Assembly: GCF_008312835.1 (NCBI RefSeq)
Contig: NZ_VSKS01000017.1
Location: 1-64,000 of the forward strand
DNA from: Streptomyces marokkonensis
GTDB taxonomy: Bacteria > Actinomycetota > Actinomycetes > Streptomycetales > Streptomycetaceae
Direction of reading: 5' to 3'
Length of the DNA: 64,000 nucleotides
In this document: positions 8,549-17,251 of the stretch, one piece after another
Layout: every line of letters starts with the position of its first letter
How positions within the stretch are numbered: position 1 is the first letter of the stretch
Notes under the pieces: model-generated
Database searches by the model: none
What the model saw: only the letters and a program-made list of their open reading frames with translations
What the model was told of the DNA's origin: nothing
Position numbers and translations under genes: made by a program

Positions 8549-10855
8549 CTACTCTCCGTTGTCGATGTCGGTGACGGTGCCGTCCCTGATGTACCGGGCG
8601 AGGTTGAGCTCCGGGGCGTTGAACCGCTCGCGGACCTCCTCGCCCCACAGGACGCTCTGGGTGCCCTCGTGCTTGACCAGGCCGGGGTTGACGCCAAGTT
8701 TGAAGCCGCCGGGCAGCGGCTTGCCGCCGGAGTAGGGCAGGAAGTCCAACGGGCTGGTGCCGCCTGCCGCGTAGACGACGCAGTCGGACAGGATCGCGAT
8801 CGGGTACTGCCCGGTGAACGCCGCGTGCTTGACGATCTTGCGGTGCAGGTTGATGCGGGTGCGGGAGATGACGGCAGCGCGGATGTCCGGCCGCCACGTC
8901 GGGCGGGACAGCGCCCGCCACGGCTGCCCGGGCCGCCAGCCCTCCCCGCGTGGGCGCTCGCGCAGCTTGCCCAGGCCGCCCTTGACGGTCGCCTTGATCG
9001 CCGCAGCGACGATCGCCAGCTGCGGATCACGGCTCCTGTAGCCATCCATCGCCCCCAGGAAGTCGGCCGGCGCCATGTCCGCGTGGACGCCGAGGTCGGC
9101 CATCGTGGCGAGGTAGGCGTCCCGCAGCCGGCTGTACCAGCCGTCCAGGTAACGGCCGTTGTCGTACCGGACGTACGCCTCGAGCGGGCGGACCTCGTAG
9201 CCAAGTTCGACGGCGTAGGCGACAGTCGGCGTGGCGTACCAGGCCGGGCCCTCGGGGTGCTCGCCCTTCGGCGTGAACGGGGAGGGCAGCAGGTCGCCGT
9301 CCAGCTCCACCCACTCCTTGCCGACCTTCACCCTCGACAGGTCGACGTGGGACAGGTCGACCAGCCAGCTTCCCGGCAGCTTCGGGTCGAACACCGGCGC
9401 CTTGACGTGCGTCGGCTTGCCGAGGCCGACGATCAGGCCGTTGGCGCCGGCGGCGAAGGCCATGTTCACGTCGATGCCGACCAGATGCCGCAGGGTGCAC
9501 TCGGCATCCGTCATCGGCCGCGCCCAGTCGTAGGCCTCCTCGAACAACTTCTCCCCGGGGCCGCGGACGTGGAAGCGCGGCAGGTCCTTGAGGACGGGGT
9601 GGCCGTCGGGGGCCTCGCACGGCGCGCAGTCCACCGGGTCCTTGCCCAGCGAGCCAGGGTTGTGCTCGGAGTGCCGGCGGCCGTCGGCGCCGGGCTCGGA
9701 GGCGCGGGTCGGCGGGTGCAGCGCGGTCATCAGCTCCAGGCCCGTCACCGCGGTCGAACCGCGCGGCGTCATCACCCGGGACGCGTAGACACCGAGGAGG
9801 CGGGCGAGGTCCGCCGGCGGAAGCTGACCGGCCGCTCCCCAGTGGCGGGCATCGAGCGCGTGCCACGACGGGATGCACAGCTGCACGCAGGCCCGCTCCG
9901 AACCGGTCGCGGGCCGGTAGATCCGCGCCCACGGCCCGAGGCCGCGCTTGGTGAGCTTCCAGTCGGAGCGGGCCAGCTGCTTGATGACCTTGTGGCCCTC
10001 CGGCAGACGCCCGGAGAGGCGCTCCTCCTCGGTGAGAGCGGCGGGCAGGCCGTAGCGCTCCAGCGCGGCCTCGGTCAGCACCAGCAGCGGGTCGGCGTCC
10101 TTACCCGGACCGGCCAGCCTCGGCTGCCCGAGCCTGGCCTCCTTCAGCGTCCACTCCACCAGAGCCGGCAGGGACTTGGCCGGCACCTCCAGGACCAGGC
10201 CGCCGGTGCAGTACGCCAGCACCTGCCCATCCGTGTCGACATCGACGACCGCCAGCGGCCCGTTCTCGAAGCGTGGGGCGGAGCCGCCCGCCGGAATTGC
10301 GGCCGGGGCCGCTTTGCGTGCACTGGGGCGGCGCGACGTCGACGTGCTCCTGGTGGTGCGCGCCGAAGCAGACGCGGTCGGCGAAACAGGAGGCGGAGGG
10401 CCCGGGTTGATCTGAGGGTTCTCGGTTGCAGGCGTGGCCGCCAGAGCAGTAGGCGGAGGGCCCGGGTTGATTCGGGTGTTCTCGATTGCCGTCGTGGCCG
10501 CAGTATCGGGCGTGGGGCTGGGGGGCGGAGTCTGTGCTTCTGCCGGGGCGGGCGCGGCGGTGTAGGTGGCCGGCGCCGCCGGGGCGGTCGTCCCCTCCGG
10601 TGCTGGGGGTGCGGGGTAGAGCTCAGCGAGCTTGTTCAGCAGCCGCGCATACGCCTCACGCTCCGGGCCCCGCGGCTCGACCGTCTTCTTCACCGACTCC
10701 CAGCCGGACACCGTCGCCCGCCGCACCTTCAGCGCAGCGGCCACCTCGTCCAGCGTCAGCCCATGAGCCTGACGCAGCCGCTTGCGCTCCTGCGCCGACG
10801 GCAACGGAGCACGGGACGCCACCAGCGCGTCGACCGCCTCGAACAACTCCGACAT
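8549..10855 (-). CDS. tap: Telomere-associated protein Tap
   Basis: 768 residues. Tap binds the telomeric 3' overhang and recruits Tpg during end patching in Streptomyces. The N-terminus has an XRE-like helix-turn-helix (QAHGLTLDEVAAALKVRRAT). A long Pro/Ala-rich linker (about 80-190) contains a near-duplicated segment with two copies of INPGPPP. The conserved C-terminal body ends next to tpg. The ATG at 10855 is chosen because it has an ideal AGGAGGTG site 5 bp upstream and the HTH follows directly. Longer upstream starts would run through the CGTACG repeats in the promoter. The gene looks intact. Confidence 0.9.
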   Translation of the reverse strand: MSELFEAVDALVASRAPLPSAQERKRLRQAHGLTLDEVAAALKVRRATVSGWESVKKTVEPRGPEREAYARLLNKLAELYPAPPAPEGTTAPAAPATYTAAPAPAEAQTPPPSPTPDTAATTAIENTRINPGPPPTALAATPATENPQINPGPPPPVSPTASASARTTRSTSTSRRPSARKAAPAAIPAGGSAPRFENGPLAVVDVDTDGQVLAYCTGGLVLEVPAKSLPALVEWTLKEARLGQPRLAGPGKDADPLLVLTEAALERYGLPAALTEEERLSGRLPEGHKVIKQLARSDWKLTKRGLGPWARIYRPATGSERACVQLCIPSWHALDARHWGAAGQLPPADLARLLGVYASRVMTPRGSTAVTGLELMTALHPPTRASEPGADGRRHSEHNPGSLGKDPVDCAPCEAPDGHPVLKDLPRFHVRGPGEKLFEEAYDWARPMTDAECTLRHLVGIDVNMAFAAGANGLIVGLGKPTHVKAPVFDPKLPGSWLVDLSHVDLSRVKVGKEWVELDGDLLPSPFTPKGEHPEGPAWYATPTVAYAVELGYEVRPLEAYVRYDNGRYLDGWYSRLRDAYLATMADLGVHADMAPADFLGAMDGYRSRDPQLAIVAAAIKATVKGGLGKLRERPRGEGWRPGQPWRALSRPTWRPDIRAAVISRTRINLHRKIVKHAAFTGQYPIAILSDCVVYAAGGTSPLDFLPYSGGKPLPGGFKLGVNPGLVKHEGTQSVLWGEEVRERFNAPELNLARYIRDGTVTDIDNGE
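10390..10510. repeat. Tandem duplication inside the Tap linker
   Basis: Two adjacent segments of roughly 60 bp, starting near 10390 and 10450, share ggcggagggcccgggttgat and most of the following bases. They code for the duplicated INPGPPP-containing linker. This is an in-frame internal expansion and does not disrupt the gene. Confidence 0.6.
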
Positions 10856-10890
10856 GAAACACCTCCTGACCAGCATCCTACCTCCCGAAT

Positions 10891-10929
10891 CGTACGGATA
10901 GCGCACGTTTACCGTACGAATCGCGTACG
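10891..10929. promoter_or_regulatory. CGTACG motif cluster upstream of tap
   Basis: Three CGTACG hexamers at 10891, 10913 and 10924 lie 36-75 bp upstream of the tap start, in an AT-richer patch. Two are followed by AAT and the third by GAT. They are candidate binding sites, perhaps for the HTH of Tap itself or for a local regulator. No experimental basis is known to me. Confidence 0.4.
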
Positions 10930-11050
10930 AATAGGGCAGGATGGTGGCGGGAAGGCGGTCATCTCGGGCCAAGGGATCGCGTGAGCTGCTCCGGTCGGCC
11001 GGTGCCGTGAGCAGAGCGTGCTCATTACGAGGCGCTCGCCCCGGCGGGGC

Positions 11051-11768
11051 CTATCGAAGCGGTGGCGCAGGTGGTACAGCGGCCGTCCCCGTCCGGGCGG
11101 GCGCGGCGGGGGTGGGGCCCGGGCAGGTACGACACGGCGGCCAGCCCAGGCAGGTCGGGCAGAGGTCCTCGCCGGGCGCGGTCCCAGGGACCCCACGACC
11201 CGCACATTCGGCGAGCGCCCGGTAGGTCAGGGCCTCATTGACCGTACGGGCGGCAGCCATGGTTGACCGTGACCGTACGGGCGGCAGCCATGGTCGAGGA
11301 GCGCTCCGTCCACGACGACTGCTCAGCGGCCGACTCGGTGAGCCGCTCAGCCGACCGAAGCGTATGCGAGTGGCCGGCCGCTGTGGCGGGCGGCGGGTAG
11401 GCCTGGGCGGCGCGCAGCCGGGCGGCGATGATCGCGCCGACCGAGGTGCGTACTGGGGTGGGCAGGGGCCGGTCGGTGATGACGTGTCGCAGATGCTCGG
11501 CGCTCCAGCCGGCTTCCAGCATGACGGTGACAACGCGGCCCTGGTCGGTCAGTGCCTTGCCCGTCAGCAGCAGCTCGGGACGGCTCGCTGCGACCTCCAG
11601 CAGGAGCCGGATCCCCGGATGCATCTCATCGGCTGCCGGGACGGGCGGGACGGGGGCGGGAGGGGCCGGCGGGTGCGGCTGGTCCGTCCCTGCGGAGGTG
11701 CGCGCGGCGGTGTCGTGGGCGCACGGACGGAGGGGTCTGGTGTTCTGCTTGTTGGTCTTCTTACTCAT
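11051..11768 (-). pseudogene. Cys-rich protein of linear-replicon type, frameshifted and N-truncated
   Basis: From the ATG at 11768 the minus strand encodes a Pro/Ala-rich start, then HPGIRLLLEVAASRPELLLT and GWSAEHLRHVITDRPLP. It ends with a Cys-rich tail (APGEDLCPTCLGWPPCRTCPG) in another frame. The frame is broken by a partial 31-bp tandem duplication: gaccgtacgggcggcagcca occurs at 11240 and again at 11271. A homologous remnant at 5300-5645 lacks this duplication. The N-terminal domain normally expected is missing, since the frame starts at the repeat at 11775. The first Cys pair is also altered (CAGRG instead of CAGCG). Confidence 0.6.
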
Positions 11769-11909
11769 GGTGTTCTTACTGATCGTTTCAGAATGACTCC
11801 GGCCGATAGCAGCAATCCTGTTGGCACTTGTACAGCTGAGTTGGCACCTTGGCCCATGGCCTTGTGCGTGCGGCTTGGTCCGGACCGGTCGGAACGTAGG
11901 AGTGGATGG

Positions 11910-12398
11910 ATGGGCGTGGATGCGGAGCGGGAGTGCTGGGAGCTGCGGTCGGGAGCCGGCGTGGGTCCGTTGCAGTTCGGGATGTCTCCAGCCGAGGTCG
12001 CCCAGGCACTTTTGGTCCCTGGACCGCAGGAACGGGCTGACGGTTCGTATGCGCAGGAGGACTTCCCGGACGGGGTGAAAGCGTTCTACGACGCGGGCAA
12101 GCTCGCCTGTGTTGCGCTGGATGCGGTCACCGGTCCGCAGGTCTTCCTGTCTGGCTTTCCGCTGGCGGGAAGCGATCCAGAGCAGGGCCAGCAGTTCCTG
12201 CTGGACCATGCTGCGGAGCATGGGAACTGTCTGCTCTACACGCCTGATGACTCGCTTTCCCTGATTGATATCGGGGTTCTTCTGCGCTCGCAGCAGGTCG
12301 GGGCAGCGCGCCTGACCCGTCCGCTGTTCGTGAAGGAGGAGTGGTTGGAGTCGGAGTACTTCCGAGACCACCTTCCGCTGGAGGGCGCCTCAGACTGA
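11910..12398 (+). CDS. Hypothetical protein, immunity-like
   Basis: 162 residues starting at an ATG with aggag 7 bp upstream. The sequence is acidic and soluble-looking, beginning with CWELRSGAGVGPLQFGMSP, a pattern seen in small proteins where a gamma-type GxGPLxFGMS motif opens an alpha/beta domain. I do not recognise a catalytic motif. Similar small acidic proteins in Streptomyces are often immunity partners or orphan accessory proteins, but that is only a guess here. It lies inside an inverted-repeat-bounded segment next to a dead transposase. Confidence 0.6.
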   Translation: MGVDAERECWELRSGAGVGPLQFGMSPAEVAQALLVPGPQERADGSYAQEDFPDGVKAFYDAGKLACVALDAVTGPQVFLSGFPLAGSDPEQGQQFLLDHAAEHGNCLLYTPDDSLSLIDIGVLLRSQQVGAARLTRPLFVKEEWLESEYFRDHLPLEGASD

Positions 12399-12496
12399 GC
12401 GCTCGATCTGGCGAACTGACGCCAGACTCTGCGTGTAAGTCGCGATGAGATGCCGCGGGTCTGGTACTCGACGATCTCGGTCGGCAAGGTGTCTGG

Positions 12497-13305
12497 ATGC
12501 GTGCTGATCTTGTTCCGGACGACCTGTGGGATCGGGTGGCCCCGTTGCTGCCGCCCCCTCCCGGAACAACGCCACCGGCATCCCGGGCGGTTGCGTGTTC
12601 CTGACCGAACAGCACTCGCTGGCGTCCTGTTCGTACTGCGGACCGGTGTCGCCTGGCGGGACGTCCCGGCGGAGACTGTGGGCTGTTCCGGCGTGACGGC
12701 CTGGCGTCGGCTGCGGGACTGGACCGAGGCCGGCGTCTGGCCCTGCCCGCACGCCGCCCTGCTGACCGAGCTGCGCCGCGCCGACCTGCTGGACCTGGAC
12801 GACTGCTCCGTGGGCGGATCGCACGTCCGGGCCCTCAAAGGGGGGCCACGTCGGCCCCTCACCCGTCGACCGCGCCCGCCCCGGCTCCAAGCACCACCTG
12901 ATCGTCGACCGCCACGGAACCCTACTCGCCGTGACGCTCACTGGCGGCAACCGACACGACGTCACCCAACTCCTGCCCCTGCTCGACGCGGTCCCGCCGA
13001 TTCGGGGAGCTCGGGGACGCCCTCGCCGCAAACCCCGGCGCCTGTATGCCGACCGGGGCTACGACTTCGACAAGTACCGTCGCCTGCTGTGGAAACGTGG
13101 CATCAAACCCATGATCGCCCGACGGGGCATCGCCCACGGCTCCGGACTGGGCAAGGTCCGCTGGGTGGTCGAGCGCGCGTTCGCCTGGCTGCACCAGTTC
13201 AAACGGCTCCGCACCCGCTACGAACGCCGCGCCGACCTCCACCAGGGGTTGCTCGACCTAGCCTGCAGCCTCATATGCCTCCGCCGCCTTCGGGCCTCAT
13301 TCTGA
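12497..13305 (+). pseudogene. IS5-family (IS427-like) transposase, frameshifted
   Basis: The protein starts MRADLVPDDLWDRVAPLLPP. It then changes frame in a C-run near 12555 to give RVPDRTALAGVLFVLRTGVA. It changes again at the AAAGGGGGG run (12837-12845) to HVGPSPVDRARPGSKHHLIV and the RWVVERAFAWLHQFKRL catalytic region, ending at 13305. The second shift site resembles the known two-ORF organisation of IS427-type elements and could be programmed. The first is more likely damage or a sequencing error. Functionality is doubtful. Confidence 0.75.
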
Positions 13306-13318
13306 AATGATCAGTAAG

Positions 13319-13690
13319 ACCCGCTCTGAGACTGGCGCCGCTGTCCCCCTGAGTCCCGTGGCGGTGACGTGGGCGCCGGGCAAGGCCTGTGGTCAGCCTG
13401 GCCCGCGAGGCCTCCCGTTAGACCGGCGGCCCGGCGCCTTCGCGCCACCGCGGGACTGCGTGATCCGACGCCCGGCCGGTCGTTGACCGTTACGGCGCGA
13501 GCCCGCCCCAGGGCTAACCCCTCGTTCCATCCGCGAGCCCGCGAGCTCTGCATACAGACCGGGGTCCCTGGGGTGCGCTGGTGTCACGAACGGCTACTGA
13601 GATGGCGGACCGACCAGTCCTTGGATTCGGGCGCCGCGTGACCCGCATGTGCTCGTGAACTGCATAAACGGACTGATCTAGGAGGACAGC
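13319..13690. other. Intergenic stretch before the IS110 gene
   Basis: I see no gene here. The last 60 bp should contain the left end and promoter of the IS110 element; these elements lack terminal inverted repeats, so the exact border cannot be placed. Confidence 0.4.
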
Positions 13691-14656
13691 TTGACCGTGT
13701 TCTGCGGCATCGACTGGGCCGAACGCCACCACGACATCGCTCTCGTCGACGGCACCGGCACTCTGCTCGCCAAAGCCCGCATCAGCGACGACGCGGCCGG
13801 TTACGGCAAGCTGCTGGACATCCTGGCCGAACACGGCGACAGCCCCAGCGATCCCATATCGGTGGCCATCGAGACCAGCCACGGCCTGCTGGTGGCGGCC
13901 TTACGCACCGGCAGCCGCAAGGTCTTCGCGATCAACCCGCTTGCCGCCGCCCGCTACCGCGACCGGCACAGCGTCAGCCGCAAGAAGTCCGATCCCGGCG
14001 ACGCCCTGGTCCTGGCGAACATCCTGCGCACCGACATGCAGTACGCTCGCCAGCTCCCAGCCGTCGAGGACGCCTTCGGCCACCAGCTCCTGGCCCTCCT
14101 CAAGCAATTGGACGCCGCCTGCCAGGCCGCCAACGACCTCGCGGCAGCCGTCGATGAGGCCTTCCGCCAGCACGCCGACAGCGAGATCCTGCTCAGCTTC
14201 CCCGGCCTCGGCCCCCTGCTCGGAGCACGCGTACTCGCCGAGATCGGCGACGACCGCAACCGCTTCTCCGACGCCAGAGCACTGAAGTCGTACGCCGGGT
14301 CCGCCCCGATCACCCGCGCTTCCGGTAAGAAACGCTACGTCGGCCGCCGCTTCGTCAAGAACAACCGGCTCATGAACGCCGGCTTCCTCTGGTCCTTCTC
14401 AGCCCTCCAGGCCTCCCCCGGAGCCAACGCCCACTACCGACGCCGGCGCGAGCACGGAGACTGGCCCAACGCCGCCCAGCGCCACCTGCTCAACCGCTTC
14501 CTTGGACAACTCCACCACTGCCTCCAATCCGGGCAGCATTTCGACGAACTGCGCGCCTTCGCGCCATTCCTGTCAGTAGCTGTGCCCGCAGGCTGTCGCC
14601 CGGACCCTGCGCCCGTCAGCATGGAGGCTGCATCCAACGGGGAGGGGGAGCCGTGA
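13691..14656 (+). CDS. IS110-family transposase
   Basis: 321 residues starting at a TTG with aggagg about 6 bp upstream. The N-terminal DEDD domain has GIDWAERHHDIALVD, a later acidic residue in VAIETSHG, and KSDPGDALVLA. The C-terminal domain has the serine motif region (FPGLGPLLGARVLAEIGD, then YAGSAPITRASGKKR). The length is slightly shorter than the usual 340-400, and the last 20 residues extend past the normal end into the start of the next gene. It could still be active. The coding frame overlaps the next gene by 4 bp. Confidence 0.88.
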   Translation: MTVFCGIDWAERHHDIALVDGTGTLLAKARISDDAAGYGKLLDILAEHGDSPSDPISVAIETSHGLLVAALRTGSRKVFAINPLAAARYRDRHSVSRKKSDPGDALVLANILRTDMQYARQLPAVEDAFGHQLLALLKQLDAACQAANDLAAAVDEAFRQHADSEILLSFPGLGPLLGARVLAEIGDDRNRFSDARALKSYAGSAPITRASGKKRYVGRRFVKNNRLMNAGFLWSFSALQASPGANAHYRRRREHGDWPNAAQRHLLNRFLGQLHHCLQSGQHFDELRAFAPFLSVAVPAGCRPDPAPVSMEAASNGEGEP

Positions 14657-15558
14657 GCGACGCTGTGGTGAAGGCCCTGGGCGAGCTGGTATCGGGCGGC
14701 GTGACGCGTGGCGAGCTGGATCGGGGCGGGCGGGTCCTGCGATGGGTTGAGGCGGGGACGGGAAGCCCCACGGTGGTCCTGGACGCGGCGAGCGGAACCC
14801 CGGCGTTGACGTGGGCGCCGATCATGCCCGCGCTGGCCGGGCACGTACGCGTTATCGCCTACGACCGCGCCGGGCTCGGCATGAGTGATCCGGCGGCGCG
14901 GCTCACCGCCGGCTCAGCGGTGGCGGACCTGACAGCGTTGCTGACAGAGATCGGGCGGGAGCCGTTCGTGCTGGTCGGCCATAGCTGGGGAGGCCAGCTC
15001 GTCCAGCAGGTGGCGTGGCGCGCCCCGCAATTGGTGTCGGGGCTGGTCCTCGTCGACCCCGCCCATGAGCAGTTCGAGCCCCTGCTCGGACGAATTCTGG
15101 AGGAGGCTTTCTCATACCTGTTCGCCGTGCGGAGAGCATTGGGCCGCAGCGGACGCTCCCTGCGCGAAGCGGCTGTGCGGGCGGCTGAGGCGGTGACCGA
15201 CGACCCACGCATCCAAGGCCTGCTGGTGGAGGCGGAACTGGCCTGCTATGCCCACGAACACCAGATACGCGCCGCGAAGGCCGAGAACCGGATGATCCCC
15301 CGAGAGGCGGCGACACTCCGACGACTGCGCGCGGCCTCACGCCTGCCCGGCGTGCCCGTGACCGTGCTCAGCGCGACCCAGGGAATGCCCCGGCGGTGGC
15401 GGGAACGATGGACGGCACTGCAGGCACAGATCGCTGCTGAAGCGGAACACGGCGAGCATTCGGTGGTGCCCGACGCGGGACACTACATCCACCGCAGTCG
15501 ACCGGAGACCGTGACACAGGCCGTTCTCGCGGTGTCCAAGCGGACACAGCTGGGGTGA
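14653..15558 (+). CDS. Alpha/beta hydrolase
   Basis: 301 residues with an alpha/beta-hydrolase fold. The nucleophile elbow GHSWGG puts Ser near residue 111. A likely acid is in VDPAHE (Asp about 135), and the catalytic His is in AGHYIH near residue 277. The oxyanion and lid regions look normal. The GTG start at 14653 has a very strong ggaggggga site. The substrate is unknown; the closest general group is epoxide-hydrolase or haloalkane-type alpha/beta hydrolases. It overlaps the IS110 stop, so the insertion lies directly upstream and may drive its transcription. Confidence 0.85.
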   Translation: MSDAVVKALGELVSGGVTRGELDRGGRVLRWVEAGTGSPTVVLDAASGTPALTWAPIMPALAGHVRVIAYDRAGLGMSDPAARLTAGSAVADLTALLTEIGREPFVLVGHSWGGQLVQQVAWRAPQLVSGLVLVDPAHEQFEPLLGRILEEAFSYLFAVRRALGRSGRSLREAAVRAAEAVTDDPRIQGLLVEAELACYAHEHQIRAAKAENRMIPREAATLRRLRAASRLPGVPVTVLSATQGMPRRWRERWTALQAQIAAEAEHGEHSVVPDAGHYIHRSRPETVTQAVLAVSKRTQLG

Positions 15559-15801
15559 GGTACGGCGAACCCAACGACTTCGCTACTCATCGCGGAATGT
15601 CACCGAGCTGGAGTTCGGGCACAGCCACTCCCCTGACCGAACAGGCAGCTTGGCTCTCTGGCCCCCTGAGATGTCTCGTAAGTGCGCAGGTGCATGGCGT
15701 CCAGCTCCTCTCTCTGCTCGGTGTTGGTGCCTCGTTGTTGAGGGACCTCCGCGACCGCCCCGGCCTCCGTCGAACGGGGCCGAGGCAGCACGGAGTGTCC
15801 G

Positions 15802-16070
15802 TCAGCCGTGGATCGCTTCAAGGGCCTGTGCCTCGAGGTCGGTGCGGCCTTCGGGGTCGTCGTCCTGGTTCGGGCCATGGACGGTGCAGACGATGTCCTC
15901 GTCGTCGTCCAGGTCACCGTGAGCGCAAGGAACAGGCAGGTGACGTTGTAGGAGGGCACCCACGCCCAGCCGGGGCATTCGTCGTCGTGCGGGCACCACA
16001 CTCACGTCGAACCCCACGTCGCCCTCGCCGTCCACGTCAGTGCGCAGGACGAGCTTGCATCCACGTCGAA
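15802..16070 (-). pseudogene. C-terminal fragment of an unrecognised protein
   Basis: One minus-strand frame reads KLVLRTDVDGEGDVGFDVSV, then HGDLDDDEDIVCTVHGPNQD, and ends EAQALEAIHG before a stop at 15802. The acidic beta-strand-like composition looks like real protein. No start or upstream domain could be found, so it is probably a relic. The rest of 15559-16316 holds nothing I can support. Confidence 0.35.
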
Positions 16071-16316
16071 ACCGGCCACCGCCTGGGCAACCGAAGCAGG
16101 AAACACACGTCCGGGCTACGCTGCTGAAACAGCTCGCCGGAGCCAGCGGAAGCATCGAAAAGAGAAGCGATTGGCTTCGTAGGTGAGAACGGAGAGCGAA
16201 TGTCGACGGGGCCTGGCAGCAGTTCTTGATCGAGGCGCCCGGGAATGTCGATGAGAACTGGCAGCGCCCAGAGGGCTTGGCTCGGGCGTGTCGGCACGCA
16301 CGGACATAATGCGGCC

Positions 16317-16772
16317 GTGGACCTGAGACCGTCGTTGTTGCCCCCGCCCGTGAGTCGGCAGCGGCTGGACGAGCTGTGCGCCGAGGTAGACCGGATCGCT
16401 GACGTGCTGGAAACCCGCCGGGAGGCAGCGGGTGAGGCAATCACAGCCTTCAACGCGATGACCGGTCATGACTACGAGGCCCTCGACTTCGCTGAGTACG
16501 ACGGAAGCAGGAGCCTGGAGGAGTTCGCGCGGGAGGCGGCCCGGCCGGCTCACCCCGTGGTTGCGGACATCACCCGGGACGAACTCGTTGAGATCGTTCG
16601 CAGGCTCCTGCTGGCCGACCCGGAGAGCGACTACTACCTGCGGCTCCTGGAGGCGAACGTGTCGCACCCCCGGGTGAGCGACCTGGTCTTCCACCCCTCA
16701 GACGACCTTCGGGGCGCGTCTGCGGAGCAGATTGTCGACGAGGCTCTGAAGTACCGACCGATCGCGCTCTGA
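16317..16772 (+). CDS. Hypothetical protein, possible immunity protein
   Basis: About 151 residues from the GTG at 16317. The ribosome site is weak, and an upstream ATG at 16245 is an alternative. It is a soluble, acidic, helical protein (LDELCAEVDRIADVLETRRE near the N-terminus; YDGSRSLEEFAREAARP in the middle). The C-terminal part reads ELVEIVRRLLLADPESDYYL then RVSDLVFHP. No catalytic motif is visible. The layout near other small unknown genes suggests a toxin-immunity locus, but I cannot confirm it. Confidence 0.6.
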   Translation: MDLRPSLLPPPVSRQRLDELCAEVDRIADVLETRREAAGEAITAFNAMTGHDYEALDFAEYDGSRSLEEFAREAARPAHPVVADITRDELVEIVRRLLLADPESDYYLRLLEANVSHPRVSDLVFHPSDDLRGASAEQIVDEALKYRPIAL

Positions 16773-16785
16773 GCCCTGCGGGAAG

Positions 16786-16950
16786 TCAGCTGGCCGTGGC
16801 TTGTTGTTCGGCGCGGGCGCGGGTGGTGGCCAGGCGGTAGGAGTCAGTGCCGAGCCGCTGGCTGAAGCTGTGCATGGCGGCCTCCTGGGCCAGGTCCAGG
16901 AGATGAGCTGTGTCGACGGCTCGGACAGTGCGGGGAAAGGCCGTTGTCAT
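16786..16950 (-). CDS. Small hypothetical protein
   Basis: 54 residues. The ATG at 16950 overlaps the stop of the upstream gene as ATGA, the same coupling seen across this operon, which is the main support for it being real. The sequence (AHLLDLAQEAAMHSFSQRL) is helical and ends in a charged tail. No family is recognised. Confidence 0.45.
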   Translation of the reverse strand: MTTAFPRTVRAVDTAHLLDLAQEAAMHSFSQRLGTDSYRLATTRARAEQQATAS

Positions 16951-17251
16951 GTCGCGATGATGCCAAGAGGTCTCCGCGGGGCCGAGAGCCAGCTGGGCCG
17001 GGATGCGATCTGCCGACGCGCGGGACCCCAGACTTCCTCGAACTCCTCGGAGGTAAGTTGCTCGGGGTCGTGGCCTTCCCATTCCGAGACGGGCAGCTCG
17101 GCTGTGATCCGAACCTGCTGCCACTCCCGCCCGAAGTAGCCCTCGGGCCCCACGAGGGCCTCTGCCATCACGCAGTGAGGGCCGGGCACGTGGGTGGCGA
17201 ACTTGCCGTCCGGATGATGACTCTGCCGCTGATCTTGTGACTGTCAGCCAT
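16947..17251 (-). pseudogene. Small hypothetical gene with a frameshift
   Basis: The start ATG at 17251 overlaps the stop of the 381-residue gene upstream. The first 14 residues (MADSHKISGRVIIR) are in one frame. The rest (DGKFATHVPGPHCVMAEALV, then EWQQVRITAELPVSEWEGHD) is in another. One missing base near 17208 in an ATCCGG context explains it. The intact form would be about 100 residues and of unknown function. It sits third in an overlapping operon. A sequencing error is a real alternative. Confidence 0.5.

Larger units (their letters stand above)
11775..13318. mobile_element. Inverted-repeat-bounded segment with broken IS5-type transposase and passenger gene
   Basis: A 22-bp sequence at 11775-11796 is repeated in inverted orientation at 13297-13318 with one mismatch. 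It starts CTTACTGATC and ends TTTCAGAATGA. Inside are a 162-residue gene (11910-12398) and a frameshifted IS5-family transposase whose stop lies 5 bp inside the right repeat. Elements of this group are usually about 0.9 kb with little besides the transposase. So either a passenger was captured or two partial copies are nested. No target duplication was recognised. Confidence 0.5.

Noticed and set aside
7967-10984. Very long plus-strand open frame opposite tap and tpg
   Set aside because: It is the complementary shadow of tap-tpg, which have clear family matches, a ribosome site and a terminator.
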